Below the pieces are notes generated by a model, which was not told the DNA's origin, made no database searches, and saw only the letters and a list, made by a program, of their open reading frames with translations. Position numbers and translations under genes: made by a program. Source: a bacterium (GTDB lineage: Bacteria; Pseudomonadota; Alphaproteobacteria; Caulobacterales; Hyphomonadaceae). From it: a stretch of DNA of 17,524 nucleotides. Shown here piece by piece: positions 7,421-14,568 of the stretch (within the stretch, counting starts at the first letter, position 1; every line of letters starts with the position of its first letter). The stretch covers positions 1 to 17,524 of the forward strand of contig JAVBYB010000561.1 of NCBI GenBank assembly GCA_030824255.1. Direction: 5' to 3'.

Positions 7421-8401
7421 TCAGGCTTCCACTGTGCTGAGGTACTTATACCCTATCTCCGCCGCTTCCAGCCGGGACAAGACAAAAGGCGGCTCCTGCT
7501 CAAGGAAGAAGTTCCGGACGCCAGCCTTGTGGGCAGCCGGCAGGATCGTTTTCCAGTCCAGCTTGCCCGATCCCACCTCGGTCGGGTCCATCTTCAGCGC
7601 GATGTTCGGAGCCGTTGTCGCCTTGATGTCCTTGATATGCATGCCGGTGTACCGGCCCGAATGCTTCGCAAACAGCGCCGGAATGTCATGCCCCGCTGCC
7701 GCGGCCCAGCCGACATCGAGTTCAAACGAAACGTGAGCCGGATCGCTCTCTTCGACGAGGATGTCGAAGCCCGTCCGGTTGCCAACTTTCACGAACTCGT
7801 AGTTGTGATTGTGATAGCCGAACTTGATCCCGTTTGCGTTGAGCTTGCGCCCGATCTCCGACATCTCGTCGGCGAAACGCTTCCAGCGATCCTCGCCCAT
7901 CGCCTCGGCCGCGCGCACGATGAAGGCATATCCTTCGCCTGCGTTCGGAGTCAGGCCTATGTCGGCCGGAGCCGGCATGGATGGCGCGTAGATGTAACCC
8001 GCGCCCAGCGTATGCATGTCAGCCGCCAGCCTGGAGAGATCACCCCGCAGGCCAGGAGCCGCTTCCGTTCCCGCCGCCATCTGGATATGCGCGGCGGAGC
8101 AGGTCAGGCCATTGCGCGAGAACAACTCGCGCAGTTGAGCTGGCGTCTTGCCCATGTAGGACGGGATCTCGACGGTCTTGTACCCGATACGCCCAACGGC
8201 TGCGACTGCGCCCTCGAGATCTTTCGCCAGCATGTCGGACAGCGTGTAAAGCTGGATGCCGATCGGCGCCGCGTTGCGCTGGAAAAAAGGGCCGCTAGCC
8301 ATGGCCGTTCCCTGGGAGTTCTGGCAGGCGGCGGCAAGGGGCGTTGCGGCGCCGGCTGCAAGCAAGGCTTGTACAAAACTGCGACGGGAGAGGCTGGTCA
8401 T
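7421..8401 (-). CDS. Sugar isomerase/epimerase-type TIM barrel with Tat lipoprotein signal
   Basis: This 326-residue protein has the same fold as the next gene but is exported. SRRSFVQALL (5-14) is a clear Tat motif, followed by an Ala-rich hydrophobic segment and LAAAC with Cys26, so it is probably a Tat lipoprotein. The barrel starts near IGIQLYTLSDML (48-59). Candidate metal ligands are Glu202 (YHNHNYEF), Asp229 (FELDVGW), His255 (MHIKD) and Glu301 (FLEQE). Tat export suits a protein that folds and binds metal in the cytoplasm. ATG 8401 has GGAG about 8 bases upstream; ATG 8413 would add four residues. It sits 33 bases after the MFS gene stop. Acting outside the inner membrane, it would be placed to process a keto-sugar before uptake, which is an inference from location. 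Confidence 0.88.
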   Translation of the reverse strand: MTSLSRRSFVQALLAAGAATPLAAACQNSQGTAMASGPFFQRNAAPIGIQLYTLSDMLAKDLEGAVAAVGRIGYKTVEIPSYMGKTPAQLRELFSRNGLTCSAAHIQMAAGTEAAPGLRGDLSRLAADMHTLGAGYIYAPSMPAPADIGLTPNAGEGYAFIVRAAEAMGEDRWKRFADEMSEIGRKLNANGIKFGYHNHNYEFVKVGNRTGFDILVEESDPAHVSFELDVGWAAAAGHDIPALFAKHSGRYTGMHIKDIKATTAPNIALKMDPTEVGSGKLDWKTILPAAHKAGVRNFFLEQEPPFVLSRLEAAEIGYKYLSTVEA

Positions 8402-8434
8402 GTTGCGCTCCATGTCTTGTCACTGTGTCTCGAT

Positions 8435-9649
8435 CTAAGTGGCTGCAACGCTTGTGGGCCCGCGCTCGGCCGGCCGGAAAAATACGGCCAGCAGAAGAAC
8501 CGCGACGAACGCCATGCCGGCAGGGACCATGAACAGCGTGCGATAGTCGATGATCCCGGTGGTCGGATCGGTCCACTGGGCCATCAGCGGCGCGAAGAGA
8601 TAGTTCGCGGATACGACGCCGATGCCGAGGATCAGGAGGTTGAACAGCCCCTGGGCGCTGGAACGGACATCCTTCGGGAACGCGGCATCGACGAAGATGT
8701 AGACGGTCGCAAAAAAGAAAGCGTAGCAGATGCCGTGCAGCAGTTGGACCGCGATGACCATCGCGATGCTGTCAGGAAAGTAGGCGAAGGCCAGGAAGCG
8801 CGCAGCGTGGCCAAGGACACCGATGATCATCGTGACTTTCCAGCCGAGACGGATCAGCACGTAACCGAGCACGAACATGGTGATGATCTCGGCGACCTGA
8901 CCGAGGCTTTGCACCAGCATCGAGACGTTTGCATCGATGCCGACGCGCTTGGTGAGGTAGTCATCGACCATCATGAAGTAGCCGTTGTGGACGGTGCTGT
9001 CGATGAAGGTAACGATGAAGAGGACAAGCACGGCGGGGATGCCGAGAAGCTTGATCGCCTTGCGCCATGCCAGCGGGTCGGTTCCGGCGCCGGAGCGGTT
9101 GGGCGGCGTGTGCGGCAGCGTCAGACTGTAGGCGGCGAACGCGAACGAGACGATGGCCGCGACGACGAAGATCAGGCGGATTTCATCCGCGCCGGCCTTT
9201 GCGGAGAGCAGGAAGAAGAACGGCCAGCTGACCATGATCCAGCCGATCGTGCCGCCCATGCGTACGACGCCGAACTGCCCGGCAGGGTCGCGCAGGTTGG
9301 CGAAGGCGATGGCGTTGGCGACCGACATTGAGGGCACGTAGACCATGCTGAAGATGAGGTAGCAGGTGAAGAATGGCCAGAACTCGGTGAAATATGCGCA
9401 GCCGAGAAGTGCTGCGCCGCCGATGACGTTGCTTGCGGCGAGGAAGCGTTCGGCGGAGAAATTGCGGTCTGCGAACTGGTTGGAGAAGAAGATGCCAACT
9501 ATGGCGGCGATGCCCCAGGCGCTGCCGACGAGGGACATCTGCCATGCCTCGAATCCAAGCAGCCCCATGTAGGGGTACAGCTTCGGCATATACGCTCCCC
9601 AGATGGCGAGCTGGAGCAGCATCATCACAAACAGCCGAACCTGAATCAC
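8435..9649 (-). CDS. MFS transporter of the NupG-like nucleoside:H+ symporter group
   Basis: This 404-residue inner-membrane carrier has about 12 hydrophobic segments. The opening QLAIWGAYMPKLYPYMG, then AWGIAAIVGIFFSNQFADR and VRMGGTIGWIMVSWP, follow the layout of E. coli NupG/XapB. NupG-type carriers are also common in keto-sugar gene clusters outside enterobacteria, where they probably move sugars, so a nucleoside role should not be assumed. I chose GTG 9649 because GGGAGGA lies 6 bases upstream; an in-frame start at 9682 would add 11 residues that do not look membrane-related. It is the first gene of the five-gene operon and divergent from the second DUF1080 gene. Confidence 0.88.
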   Translation of the reverse strand: MIQVRLFVMMLLQLAIWGAYMPKLYPYMGLLGFEAWQMSLVGSAWGIAAIVGIFFSNQFADRNFSAERFLAASNVIGGAALLGCAYFTEFWPFFTCYLIFSMVYVPSMSVANAIAFANLRDPAGQFGVVRMGGTIGWIMVSWPFFFLLSAKAGADEIRLIFVVAAIVSFAFAAYSLTLPHTPPNRSGAGTDPLAWRKAIKLLGIPAVLVLFIVTFIDSTVHNGYFMMVDDYLTKRVGIDANVSMLVQSLGQVAEIITMFVLGYVLIRLGWKVTMIIGVLGHAARFLAFAYFPDSIAMVIAVQLLHGICYAFFFATVYIFVDAAFPKDVRSSAQGLFNLLILGIGVVSANYLFAPLMAQWTDPTTGIIDYRTLFMVPAGMAFVAVLLLAVFFRPAERGPTSVAAT

Positions 9650-9763
9650 TGATCGTCCTCCCGACCGGTCTGTCGCCAGCACGGCTCATGTTCTAGGATC
9701 GAGTGTTACCAGCGCGGCGGTCGCTGTCCACCAGAACGGGGTAAGGAAATGGGAGCTGACTTC
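9650..9763. promoter_or_regulatory. Divergent control region between the catabolic operon and the second DUF1080 gene
   Basis: These 114 bases must carry the operon promoter and probably that of the divergent DUF1080 gene. The minus-strand ribosome site GGGAGGA is at 9656-9662, and GGGAG at 9751-9755 serves the + gene. GACCGGTC (9663-9670) is an 8-base palindrome next to the operon start. TGTTACCA (9704-9711) resembles one half of a LacI-type operator but has no matching half. No clear -35/-10 boxes are visible. Confidence 0.4.
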
Positions 9764-10561
9764 ATGCAAAGCTGGGCAAAGCGCATTGCCGTCGCGACCA
9801 TCGCACTTTGCGCGGGCGCATGTACGGCAATGCCGCAGAGCGGCGAAAACTGGGAGCTACTCTTCGACGGCAAGACGCTGGACGGCTGGACGCCCAAGAT
9901 TCGCGGTTTCCCGCTTGGCGAGAACTATCGCGACACCTTCCGTGTCCGCGACGGAGCCATTGTTGTCAGCTACGACAAGTATGATCAATTCGCCGAACGC
10001 TTCGGACACCTGTTCTACAAGGAGCCGATCTTCGGCCCCTATCGGCTGCGGATGGAATACCGCTTCCTGAATGACCATCCGGCGGACACGCCGGCCTGGG
10101 CGATTGCGAACTCGGGCGTGATGATATTCGGCGAGGACCCGAAGGGCATGGCTGTCGGCGACAGCTTTCCGGTTTCAGTCGAGGCGCAGCTTCTGGGGCC
10201 GGCGCCGGGACAGGCGCGCTTCAATGGCAACATGTGCTCGCCCGGCACCAATGTCGTGATGGATGGGAAGCTGGAGGCGACCCACTGCATCAACTCAAAG
10301 ACGCCATCTGGCCCCAACGAGGTTTGGGCAGTGTTCGAGGTCGAGGTTACGCCTGACGGCACGGTGACGCAGAAGGTCAACGGTGCGCCGACCATCGTTT
10401 ATTCAGACGTGCAGCTCGATCCTGAGGGGCGGATGGCCAACTCCAAGCCGCTGGTGGCCGCGGTCGGCGGCAAGCTGAAGCTTGAGGGCGGCACGATCTC
10501 GCTGCAGAGCGAAGGCAATCCGATCGAGTTCCGGAAGATCGAGCTGTTAAGGCTCAAGTGA
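9764..10561 (+). CDS. DUF1080 lipoprotein (3-keto-disaccharide hydrolase domain), divergent copy
   Basis: This 265-residue protein has a lipoprotein signal ending AGAC with Cys20, then a DUF1080 domain opening with WELLFDGKTLDGWTPK and ending GTISLQSEGNPIEFRKIELL. This ending (SEG-x-PIEFR) marks a different DUF1080 branch from the operon copy (DHGDKVWYRN), so the two are not recent duplicates. It probably acts in the periplasm on a keto-glycoside, perhaps with a different aglycone or linkage. I prefer ATG 9764, which has GGGAG 8 bases upstream; ATG 9749 is the longer alternative with AAGGA close by. It is transcribed alone, opposite to the operon. Its stop is 7 bases from that of the convergent subunit-3 gene, leaving no room for a separate terminator. 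Confidence 0.88.
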   Translation: MQSWAKRIAVATIALCAGACTAMPQSGENWELLFDGKTLDGWTPKIRGFPLGENYRDTFRVRDGAIVVSYDKYDQFAERFGHLFYKEPIFGPYRLRMEYRFLNDHPADTPAWAIANSGVMIFGEDPKGMAVGDSFPVSVEAQLLGPAPGQARFNGNMCSPGTNVVMDGKLEATHCINSKTPSGPNEVWAVFEVEVTPDGTVTQKVNGAPTIVYSDVQLDPEGRMANSKPLVAAVGGKLKLEGGTISLQSEGNPIEFRKIELLRLK

Positions 10562-10568
10562 TCCGGGG

Positions 10569-11174
10569 CTACAGTGCGGATGCCTTGCCAACCTCGGCCA
10601 GCGGAACGTCTCCACGGAAGGGGCCGGGCGTCTGCTGGTATTTCATCAGCTTGGTGGCGCCGGATTCAGACGTGCAGAAGCCGATGATCGTCAGTTCCTT
10701 GATCAGCCTGAAGTAATGCGGAGGCGGGTTCGACGTGCTGGCATTGGCGCGGGTGTAGTCGAACTGTTCCCTGTCGTAGCGCCTCATCAGCTCGATCTGC
10801 TCATCGTTCGTCAGCGCCGCAAACGATTTTCCACGCAGCGCCTTTGCGTCCTCGGCGACCTGCTGCAGGCCGGCGCGAATGATACTTCCTTCGCGATCCT
10901 GATAGTAGCCGCTGAGCATGCGATCGATGAAACCCGGAACGCCGACATCAATCGCACCGGGCGTCTCTGTCCTTGGGATGATCTGGTTCGCCATCGCCAC
11001 GACTGTCGTCATTTCGGCGTCGGTGAAGAAGCTTGCGGCAGGGCCTATCCCGGGCGCGGTGCCCGCTTCCGGGGTTGCGACGCATCCGGCGAGAATACCT
11101 GCGGCGGCGCTGGTCGAGATCGCGCCGCCCAGCAGCATCGAGGCGCGGTGAAGAAGTTCGCGACGGTCCATCAT
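10569..11174 (-). CDS. Gluconate 2-dehydrogenase subunit 3 family protein (module 2)
   Basis: This 201-residue small subunit pairs with the GMC protein encoded 14 bases upstream. The N-terminus MMDRRELLHRAS has an RR pair like a degenerate Tat motif, then a hydrophobic run and LAGC. The family core ANQIIPRTETPGAIDVGV with PGFIDRML is textbook. The C-terminal ELTIIGFCTSESGATK and the PGPFRGDVP ending are also conserved. Its likely job is escort and export of the flavoprotein. ATG 11174 is preferred for GGAG about 8 bases upstream; the following ATG at 11171 is equivalent. It is closer to the canonical family than the module 1 small subunit. Confidence 0.92.
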   Translation of the reverse strand: MMDRRELLHRASMLLGGAISTSAAAGILAGCVATPEAGTAPGIGPAASFFTDAEMTTVVAMANQIIPRTETPGAIDVGVPGFIDRMLSGYYQDREGSIIRAGLQQVAEDAKALRGKSFAALTNDEQIELMRRYDREQFDYTRANASTSNPPPHYFRLIKELTIIGFCTSESGATKLMKYQQTPGPFRGDVPLAEVGKASAL

Positions 11175-11188
11175 GTTCGGTCTCCGTC

Positions 11189-12922
11189 CTAGAGTTCGCC
11201 GCGCTTCAGCGCGTTGACGGCGTGATCCGCCGCCCGCGCCGTGAGCGCCATGTAGGTGAGCGAGGGGTTCACACACGCCGCAGACGTCATTGCAGCGCCG
11301 TCTGTAACGTAGACGTTGGTGCAGCCATGGATCTGGTTCCAGCCATTGAGGACCGATGTCTTCGGATCACGACCCATGCGCGCAGTGCCCATTTCGTGGA
11401 TGCCGAGGCCTGGCGCATAGGGGCGATCGTAACCGCGCACATTCTTGAAGCCCGCCGTTTCCATCATTTCCATGGCGGCGACCTGCATGTCCTTCCGCAT
11501 GTTCTTCTCGTTTTCGCGGATGGTCACGTCCATGGTCAGGGTTGGAAGGCCGTCCTTGTCCTTCACCTCGTCATTGATCCAGACGCGATTGTCGCGATAG
11601 GGCAGCATCTCGCCAAAACCGGTGAGGCCCATCGTCCAGTCGCCGGGTTCGGAAATCTCGTCCTTGAGATCCTTGCCGAAGCCCATCTCCGCCACGAGAC
11701 GTTGCCAGCCGGTGCGGCTCGCGCCGCCCTGATAGCCATAGCCGCGCGCGAAATCCTTCTGTTTCGATCCCGTGTCGCCGAGGTTGCGGAAGCGCGGAAC
11801 ATAGATACCGGTGGGACGGCGGCCCGCATAATAGCGATCCTCATACCCTTCCACGTCCGCCTGCGCGCCGACGAGGAAATGGTGATCCATCACGTTGCGG
11901 CCCAGCTCGTCAGAGTCATTGCCGAGCCCGTTCGGGAAGCGGTCACTCTTCGAATGCAGCATGATCCAGGTGGTCGCCAGCGCGGACGCGCAGAGGAAGA
12001 TCACCTTGGCGTAGTATTCCGTGGTCTCCTTCGTGTTGCCATCCTGCACGCGAACGCCGGTGGCCTTGTTGGTCTTCGGATCGAAAATCACTTCGGTGAC
12101 GATCGAATCCGGGGCCAGAGTCATGTTGCCGGTGTGGTCAGCCGCGATCAGAGTCGCGCCATTGGAGGAGAAGTACGCGCCGAACGAACAGCCCCGCATA
12201 CAGAGATTGCGCGTCTGGCACGTGCCGCGACCGATCTTCATCTGTTCGTCGGTCGGTTTGGTGAGGTGCGCCGTCCGTCCCATGGTGATGCGGCGCTCGG
12301 GGAATTTGTCTTCCACCGCGCCCTTGAAGCCCTTTTCGACGACGTTGAATTCCATCGCCGGCTGGAAAACCCCATCCGGAAGGTGCGGTAGCCCCTCATT
12401 GGTTCCGCTGACGCCCATCCAGCGCTCGACATGGTCATACCATGGAGCAACATCGGCGTAGCGGATTGGCCAGTCTACGCCCACGCCTTCACGCGCGTTC
12501 GCCTCGAAATCGAGATCTGAATGGCGATAGCTCTGGCGGCCCCAGGTGATCGAACGGCCGCCGACATGATAGCCGCGAATCCAGTCGAACCGGTTCACCT
12601 CGGTATAGGGATGCTCGTCGTCCTTCACGAACCAGTGGTTCCACTGGTCGTTCACCGTGTAACCGGTGCGAACCTGCTTGAAGTAGTGCTTGTCGACCTC
12701 GTCCTGAGGCGTGCGGCCGTTCGGGAAGCGGAAGTCCCACGGGTTCATGCCGAATGTCTTGTAGTCCTTGCCATGCTCGACCTTGCGCCCACGCTCTAGC
12801 ACGAGGGTCTTGAGGCCTTTCTCGCACAGCTCCTTGGCCGCCCATCCGCCCGCGATGCCGCTGCCGACCACGATTGCATCGAAGGTGCGCGCTTCGCGCG
12901 AGCCCTGCTGAAATGGCGCCAT
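11189..12922 (-). CDS. GMC-family FAD-dependent sugar dehydrogenase, large subunit (module 2)
   Basis: This 577-residue GMC flavoprotein has GSGIAGG (20-26) and Glu43 for FAD, and HVGGRSITWGRQSYR as the second FAD motif. The probable catalytic pair is His509 (GIHEMGTARMG) and Asn552 (CVNPSLTYMAL). Cys235, Cys241 and Cys245 repeat the C-x5-C-x3-C spacing of iron-sulfur FAD glucose dehydrogenases. No signal peptide is present, so co-export with the Tat-type small subunit is expected. GAGGGAGGT lies 5-6 bases before ATG 12922, a strong ribosome site. Overall similarity to module 1 is limited to the motifs, so the two probably differ in substrate. It resembles the GMC proteins usually linked to glucoside 3-dehydrogenation, though the substrate is not proven by sequence. 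Confidence 0.92.
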   Translation of the reverse strand: MAPFQQGSREARTFDAIVVGSGIAGGWAAKELCEKGLKTLVLERGRKVEHGKDYKTFGMNPWDFRFPNGRTPQDEVDKHYFKQVRTGYTVNDQWNHWFVKDDEHPYTEVNRFDWIRGYHVGGRSITWGRQSYRHSDLDFEANAREGVGVDWPIRYADVAPWYDHVERWMGVSGTNEGLPHLPDGVFQPAMEFNVVEKGFKGAVEDKFPERRITMGRTAHLTKPTDEQMKIGRGTCQTRNLCMRGCSFGAYFSSNGATLIAADHTGNMTLAPDSIVTEVIFDPKTNKATGVRVQDGNTKETTEYYAKVIFLCASALATTWIMLHSKSDRFPNGLGNDSDELGRNVMDHHFLVGAQADVEGYEDRYYAGRRPTGIYVPRFRNLGDTGSKQKDFARGYGYQGGASRTGWQRLVAEMGFGKDLKDEISEPGDWTMGLTGFGEMLPYRDNRVWINDEVKDKDGLPTLTMDVTIRENEKNMRKDMQVAAMEMMETAGFKNVRGYDRPYAPGLGIHEMGTARMGRDPKTSVLNGWNQIHGCTNVYVTDGAAMTSAACVNPSLTYMALTARAADHAVNALKRGEL

Positions 12923-13046
12923 GCCGACCTCCCTCGGTGCGCAGGTTCTTTGCGACCCGCATCAAGGAGCAAACTGGATCGAAACGGCTGGCGCGGCAAG
13001 CGACTACGTAGGAGCCATTACGTGGCGGCGCCCTTGCCGCAGTGCG
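12923..13046 (-). promoter_or_regulatory. Gap between T2SS genes and GMC module 2
   Basis: This 124-base gap separates two minus-strand gene blocks and probably holds the module 2 promoter. A short hairpin, gcggc (13025-13029) with gccgc (13036-13040), follows the gspJ stop but lacks a T-run. The palindrome CTACGTAG is at 13005-13012. No promoter boxes stand out. Confidence 0.3.
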
Positions 13047-13682
13047 TCACATGCCGCCTTCGAGCAGGCGCTGCGTGAATACCGCGTGTTCAGCTCCGTC
13101 CGCCGAGAAGCTGCGCAGGCGCACAACCTGGGGCAATTCCAGATGCTGTGACCAGCTATCCCGCCACGCTGCCACCTGCTCCGTGGCGTTCGGACCCCAG
13201 AACACGAAGGAGGGCTGTTCCAGACATTGAGCCAGCCTTCGCCGTTCGATCTGTGCGGCCGGGCGGTCCGCATTCTCTTCCGCAATGATGATGCGTGTCG
13301 CTCGCATCATCAGAGTCTTGCCGTTTGCGCAGTCCGCTGCATCCACCAGCTCAAGATCGACAGCATAGATACCGGGCGCCGCGCCCATGCCTTGCGCTGG
13401 ATAAAGAAACGACACGCTGTCTGTATCGCCAATGAATGGTGCGAACGGTTCAGCATCCAGATTGCGCAGCGACATGCGAAGCGCGTGGGATAGCCACTCC
13501 GTCGTCTGTCCGATCACCAGTTGTTCGACACCGGGCTGAATGGTCTTGTCCTGCCGCTCCCAGATGCGCGTGCCCATCTGCAGCGAGCCCATCATCAGCA
13601 GCCCGATCATCGCCGTGAGCGTGAGACCCAGCAGCGTCTCCAGTAGCGAAAATCCCGAATCCGTCTTCGTTGCTGGCGTCAT
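13047..13682 (-). CDS. gspJ: Type II secretion minor pseudopilin GspJ
   Basis: This 211-residue protein has the type IV pilin-like leader SGFSLLETLLGLTLTAM: prepilin cleavage after Gly10, Phe11 as the new first residue, and Glu15 at position +5. The large C-terminal part with the segment WEFQ-like QMGTRIWERQ and paired beta regions fits GspJ, the minor pseudopilin that sits with GspI and GspK at the tip of the pseudopilus. ATG 13682 overlaps the gspI stop as ATGA, and GGAGG lies about 7 bases upstream; ATG 13715 is less likely. It is the last T2SS gene here. The expected gspK does not follow; after 124 bases a GMC gene begins. Confidence 0.85.
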   Translation of the reverse strand: MTPATKTDSGFSLLETLLGLTLTAMIGLLMMGSLQMGTRIWERQDKTIQPGVEQLVIGQTTEWLSHALRMSLRNLDAEPFAPFIGDTDSVSFLYPAQGMGAAPGIYAVDLELVDAADCANGKTLMMRATRIIIAEENADRPAAQIERRRLAQCLEQPSFVFWGPNATEQVAAWRDSWSQHLELPQVVRLRSFSADGAEHAVFTQRLLEGGM

Positions 13683-14083
13683 TGATCCGCCTCCGCGAAG
13701 GCTTCGCCGGACCACCGCGCCGTTGCGGCGGTGTAAGTTCGCCCCGATGGGTCCGTGACGCTTGCCGTCACCCAGATCACCCCGCGTTTCGTCGTCGCGC
13801 TGCCGCTGGAGCCCGTGGGCAGCGAGATAGCCAGCGCCCAGCGCATTCCGTCGGCGGCGACGCCATCCGTCTGCTGGCCGGGGCGCAAGCCCATGGTCTC
13901 GAACGATGCTATGCGGTCACGCAGCAAGACATGCGCCTGTTCGGACCAGCGCGCGGACGCTTCCGCACGGGCGCTGGTGGAAAAAACCTGCAGGCAAAGC
14001 GTGACCACCATGGTGAGGATCACGAATGCCACGAGAACTTCGAGCAGGGTGAAGCCTGCTGTGCGGTCAGGTGTCGGCTTCAC
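13679..14083 (-). CDS. gspI: Type II secretion minor pseudopilin GspI
   Basis: This protein of 134 residues starts at GTG 14083, with GGAAGGAG just upstream, and reads MKPTPDRTAGFTLLEVLVAF. The prepilin site is Gly10/Phe11 with Glu15 at +5, and the hydrophobic helix runs to about residue 32. Size and the region around WSEQAHVLLRDR fit GspI. The start lies inside the end of gspH (17-base overlap), and the stop overlaps gspJ by 4 bases, so the three pilin genes are translationally coupled. A longer start at 14155 would place the pilin leader unusually far in. Processed by a prepilin peptidase not encoded here. Confidence 0.85.
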   Translation of the reverse strand: MKPTPDRTAGFTLLEVLVAFVILTMVVTLCLQVFSTSARAEASARWSEQAHVLLRDRIASFETMGLRPGQQTDGVAADGMRWALAISLPTGSSGSATTKRGVIWVTASVTDPSGRTYTAATARWSGEAFAEADQ

Positions 14084-14561
14084 TGGCCGCTCCTTCCGCA
14101 AGCGTGACGGCGCCCGTGAGCCAGTCGATGGTGATGATCGCGCTGCGGTCATCAAGCGTCATGGTGATTGCGCCGCCAGTGGAGCCACCCTCCGGCGAGA
14201 AGATGATCGCCGGAATGCTGCCTGCCATCGCTTCGCCGGCCGAGACAACCCGCAGGTCCGCTTGCTCCGGAAGCTGCACAGCCGGGTCCGCCTGCAGGCG
14301 ATACGTGCGCTTGTCGACATCGATGGCAAGCGCAACATCGCGGCCGGAACGCAGCGCGCGCGCCTGCGCCTCCCGCAGGTCAAGCGCCAGCTCCTGGGCT
14401 GCGGCGTCGAAACGGAAGCCGACGCTGGACCGGGAGAAGGCGACGCCTGCAACAGTGGTTGCCAGCGCCATGATCGCCAGCGCTACCATGAGTTCGAGCA
14501 GGGAGAAGCCTGCGTCCCGGTGCGCTTTGCTGTCTTGGCCCTGTGTCACGTGGCGCGACAT
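14067..14561 (-). CDS. gspH: Type II secretion minor pseudopilin GspH
   Basis: This 164-residue pilin-like protein has AGFSLLELMVALAIMAL (17-33), with cleavage after Gly18 and Glu23 at +5. The following AQELALDLREAQARALRSGR is the typical GspH/FimT helix-turn region, and the C-terminal half is beta-rich. GspH sits below the GspI-J-K tip of the pseudopilus. ATG 14561 begins 7 bases after the gspF stop, with GAGGCGAG upstream. In most T2SS operons the major pseudopilin gene gspG stands between gspF and gspH; it is absent here. Confidence 0.85.
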   Translation of the reverse strand: MSRHVTQGQDSKAHRDAGFSLLELMVALAIMALATTVAGVAFSRSSVGFRFDAAAQELALDLREAQARALRSGRDVALAIDVDKRTYRLQADPAVQLPEQADLRVVSAGEAMAGSIPAIIFSPEGGSTGGAITMTLDDRSAIITIDWLTGAVTLAEGAASEADT

Positions 14562-14568
14562 GCTCGCC

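Noticed and set aside
7373..9331. A very long open frame on the + strand opposite the MFS and exported TIM-barrel genes
   Set aside because: Its product is rich in Arg, His, Asp and Gly with no domain, and it lies entirely antisense to two genes with clear motifs. High GC content leaves such antisense frames open.
8435..9649. Naming the MFS gene nupG
   Set aside because: The layout fits the family, but the operon is sugar-related and transport specificity cannot be read from sequence, so no symbol is given.
9704..9711. A LacI-type operator before the catabolic operon
   Set aside because: Only one half site (TGTTACCA) is present, with no symmetric partner, so it is not listed as an operator.
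11033..12391. A long + strand frame opposite the module 2 GMC gene
   Set aside because: It is antisense to a GMC protein with all family motifs, and it has a low-complexity composition and no recognisable domain.
12923..13046. A small gene between gspJ and GMC module 2
   Set aside because: Open frames crossing this gap run into neighbouring genes and have no ribosome site or protein-like composition.
14562..14568. A possible short gspG hidden between gspF and gspH
   Set aside because: The gap is only 7 bases, and the frames nearby show no second pilin leader beyond those of GspH, GspI and GspJ.
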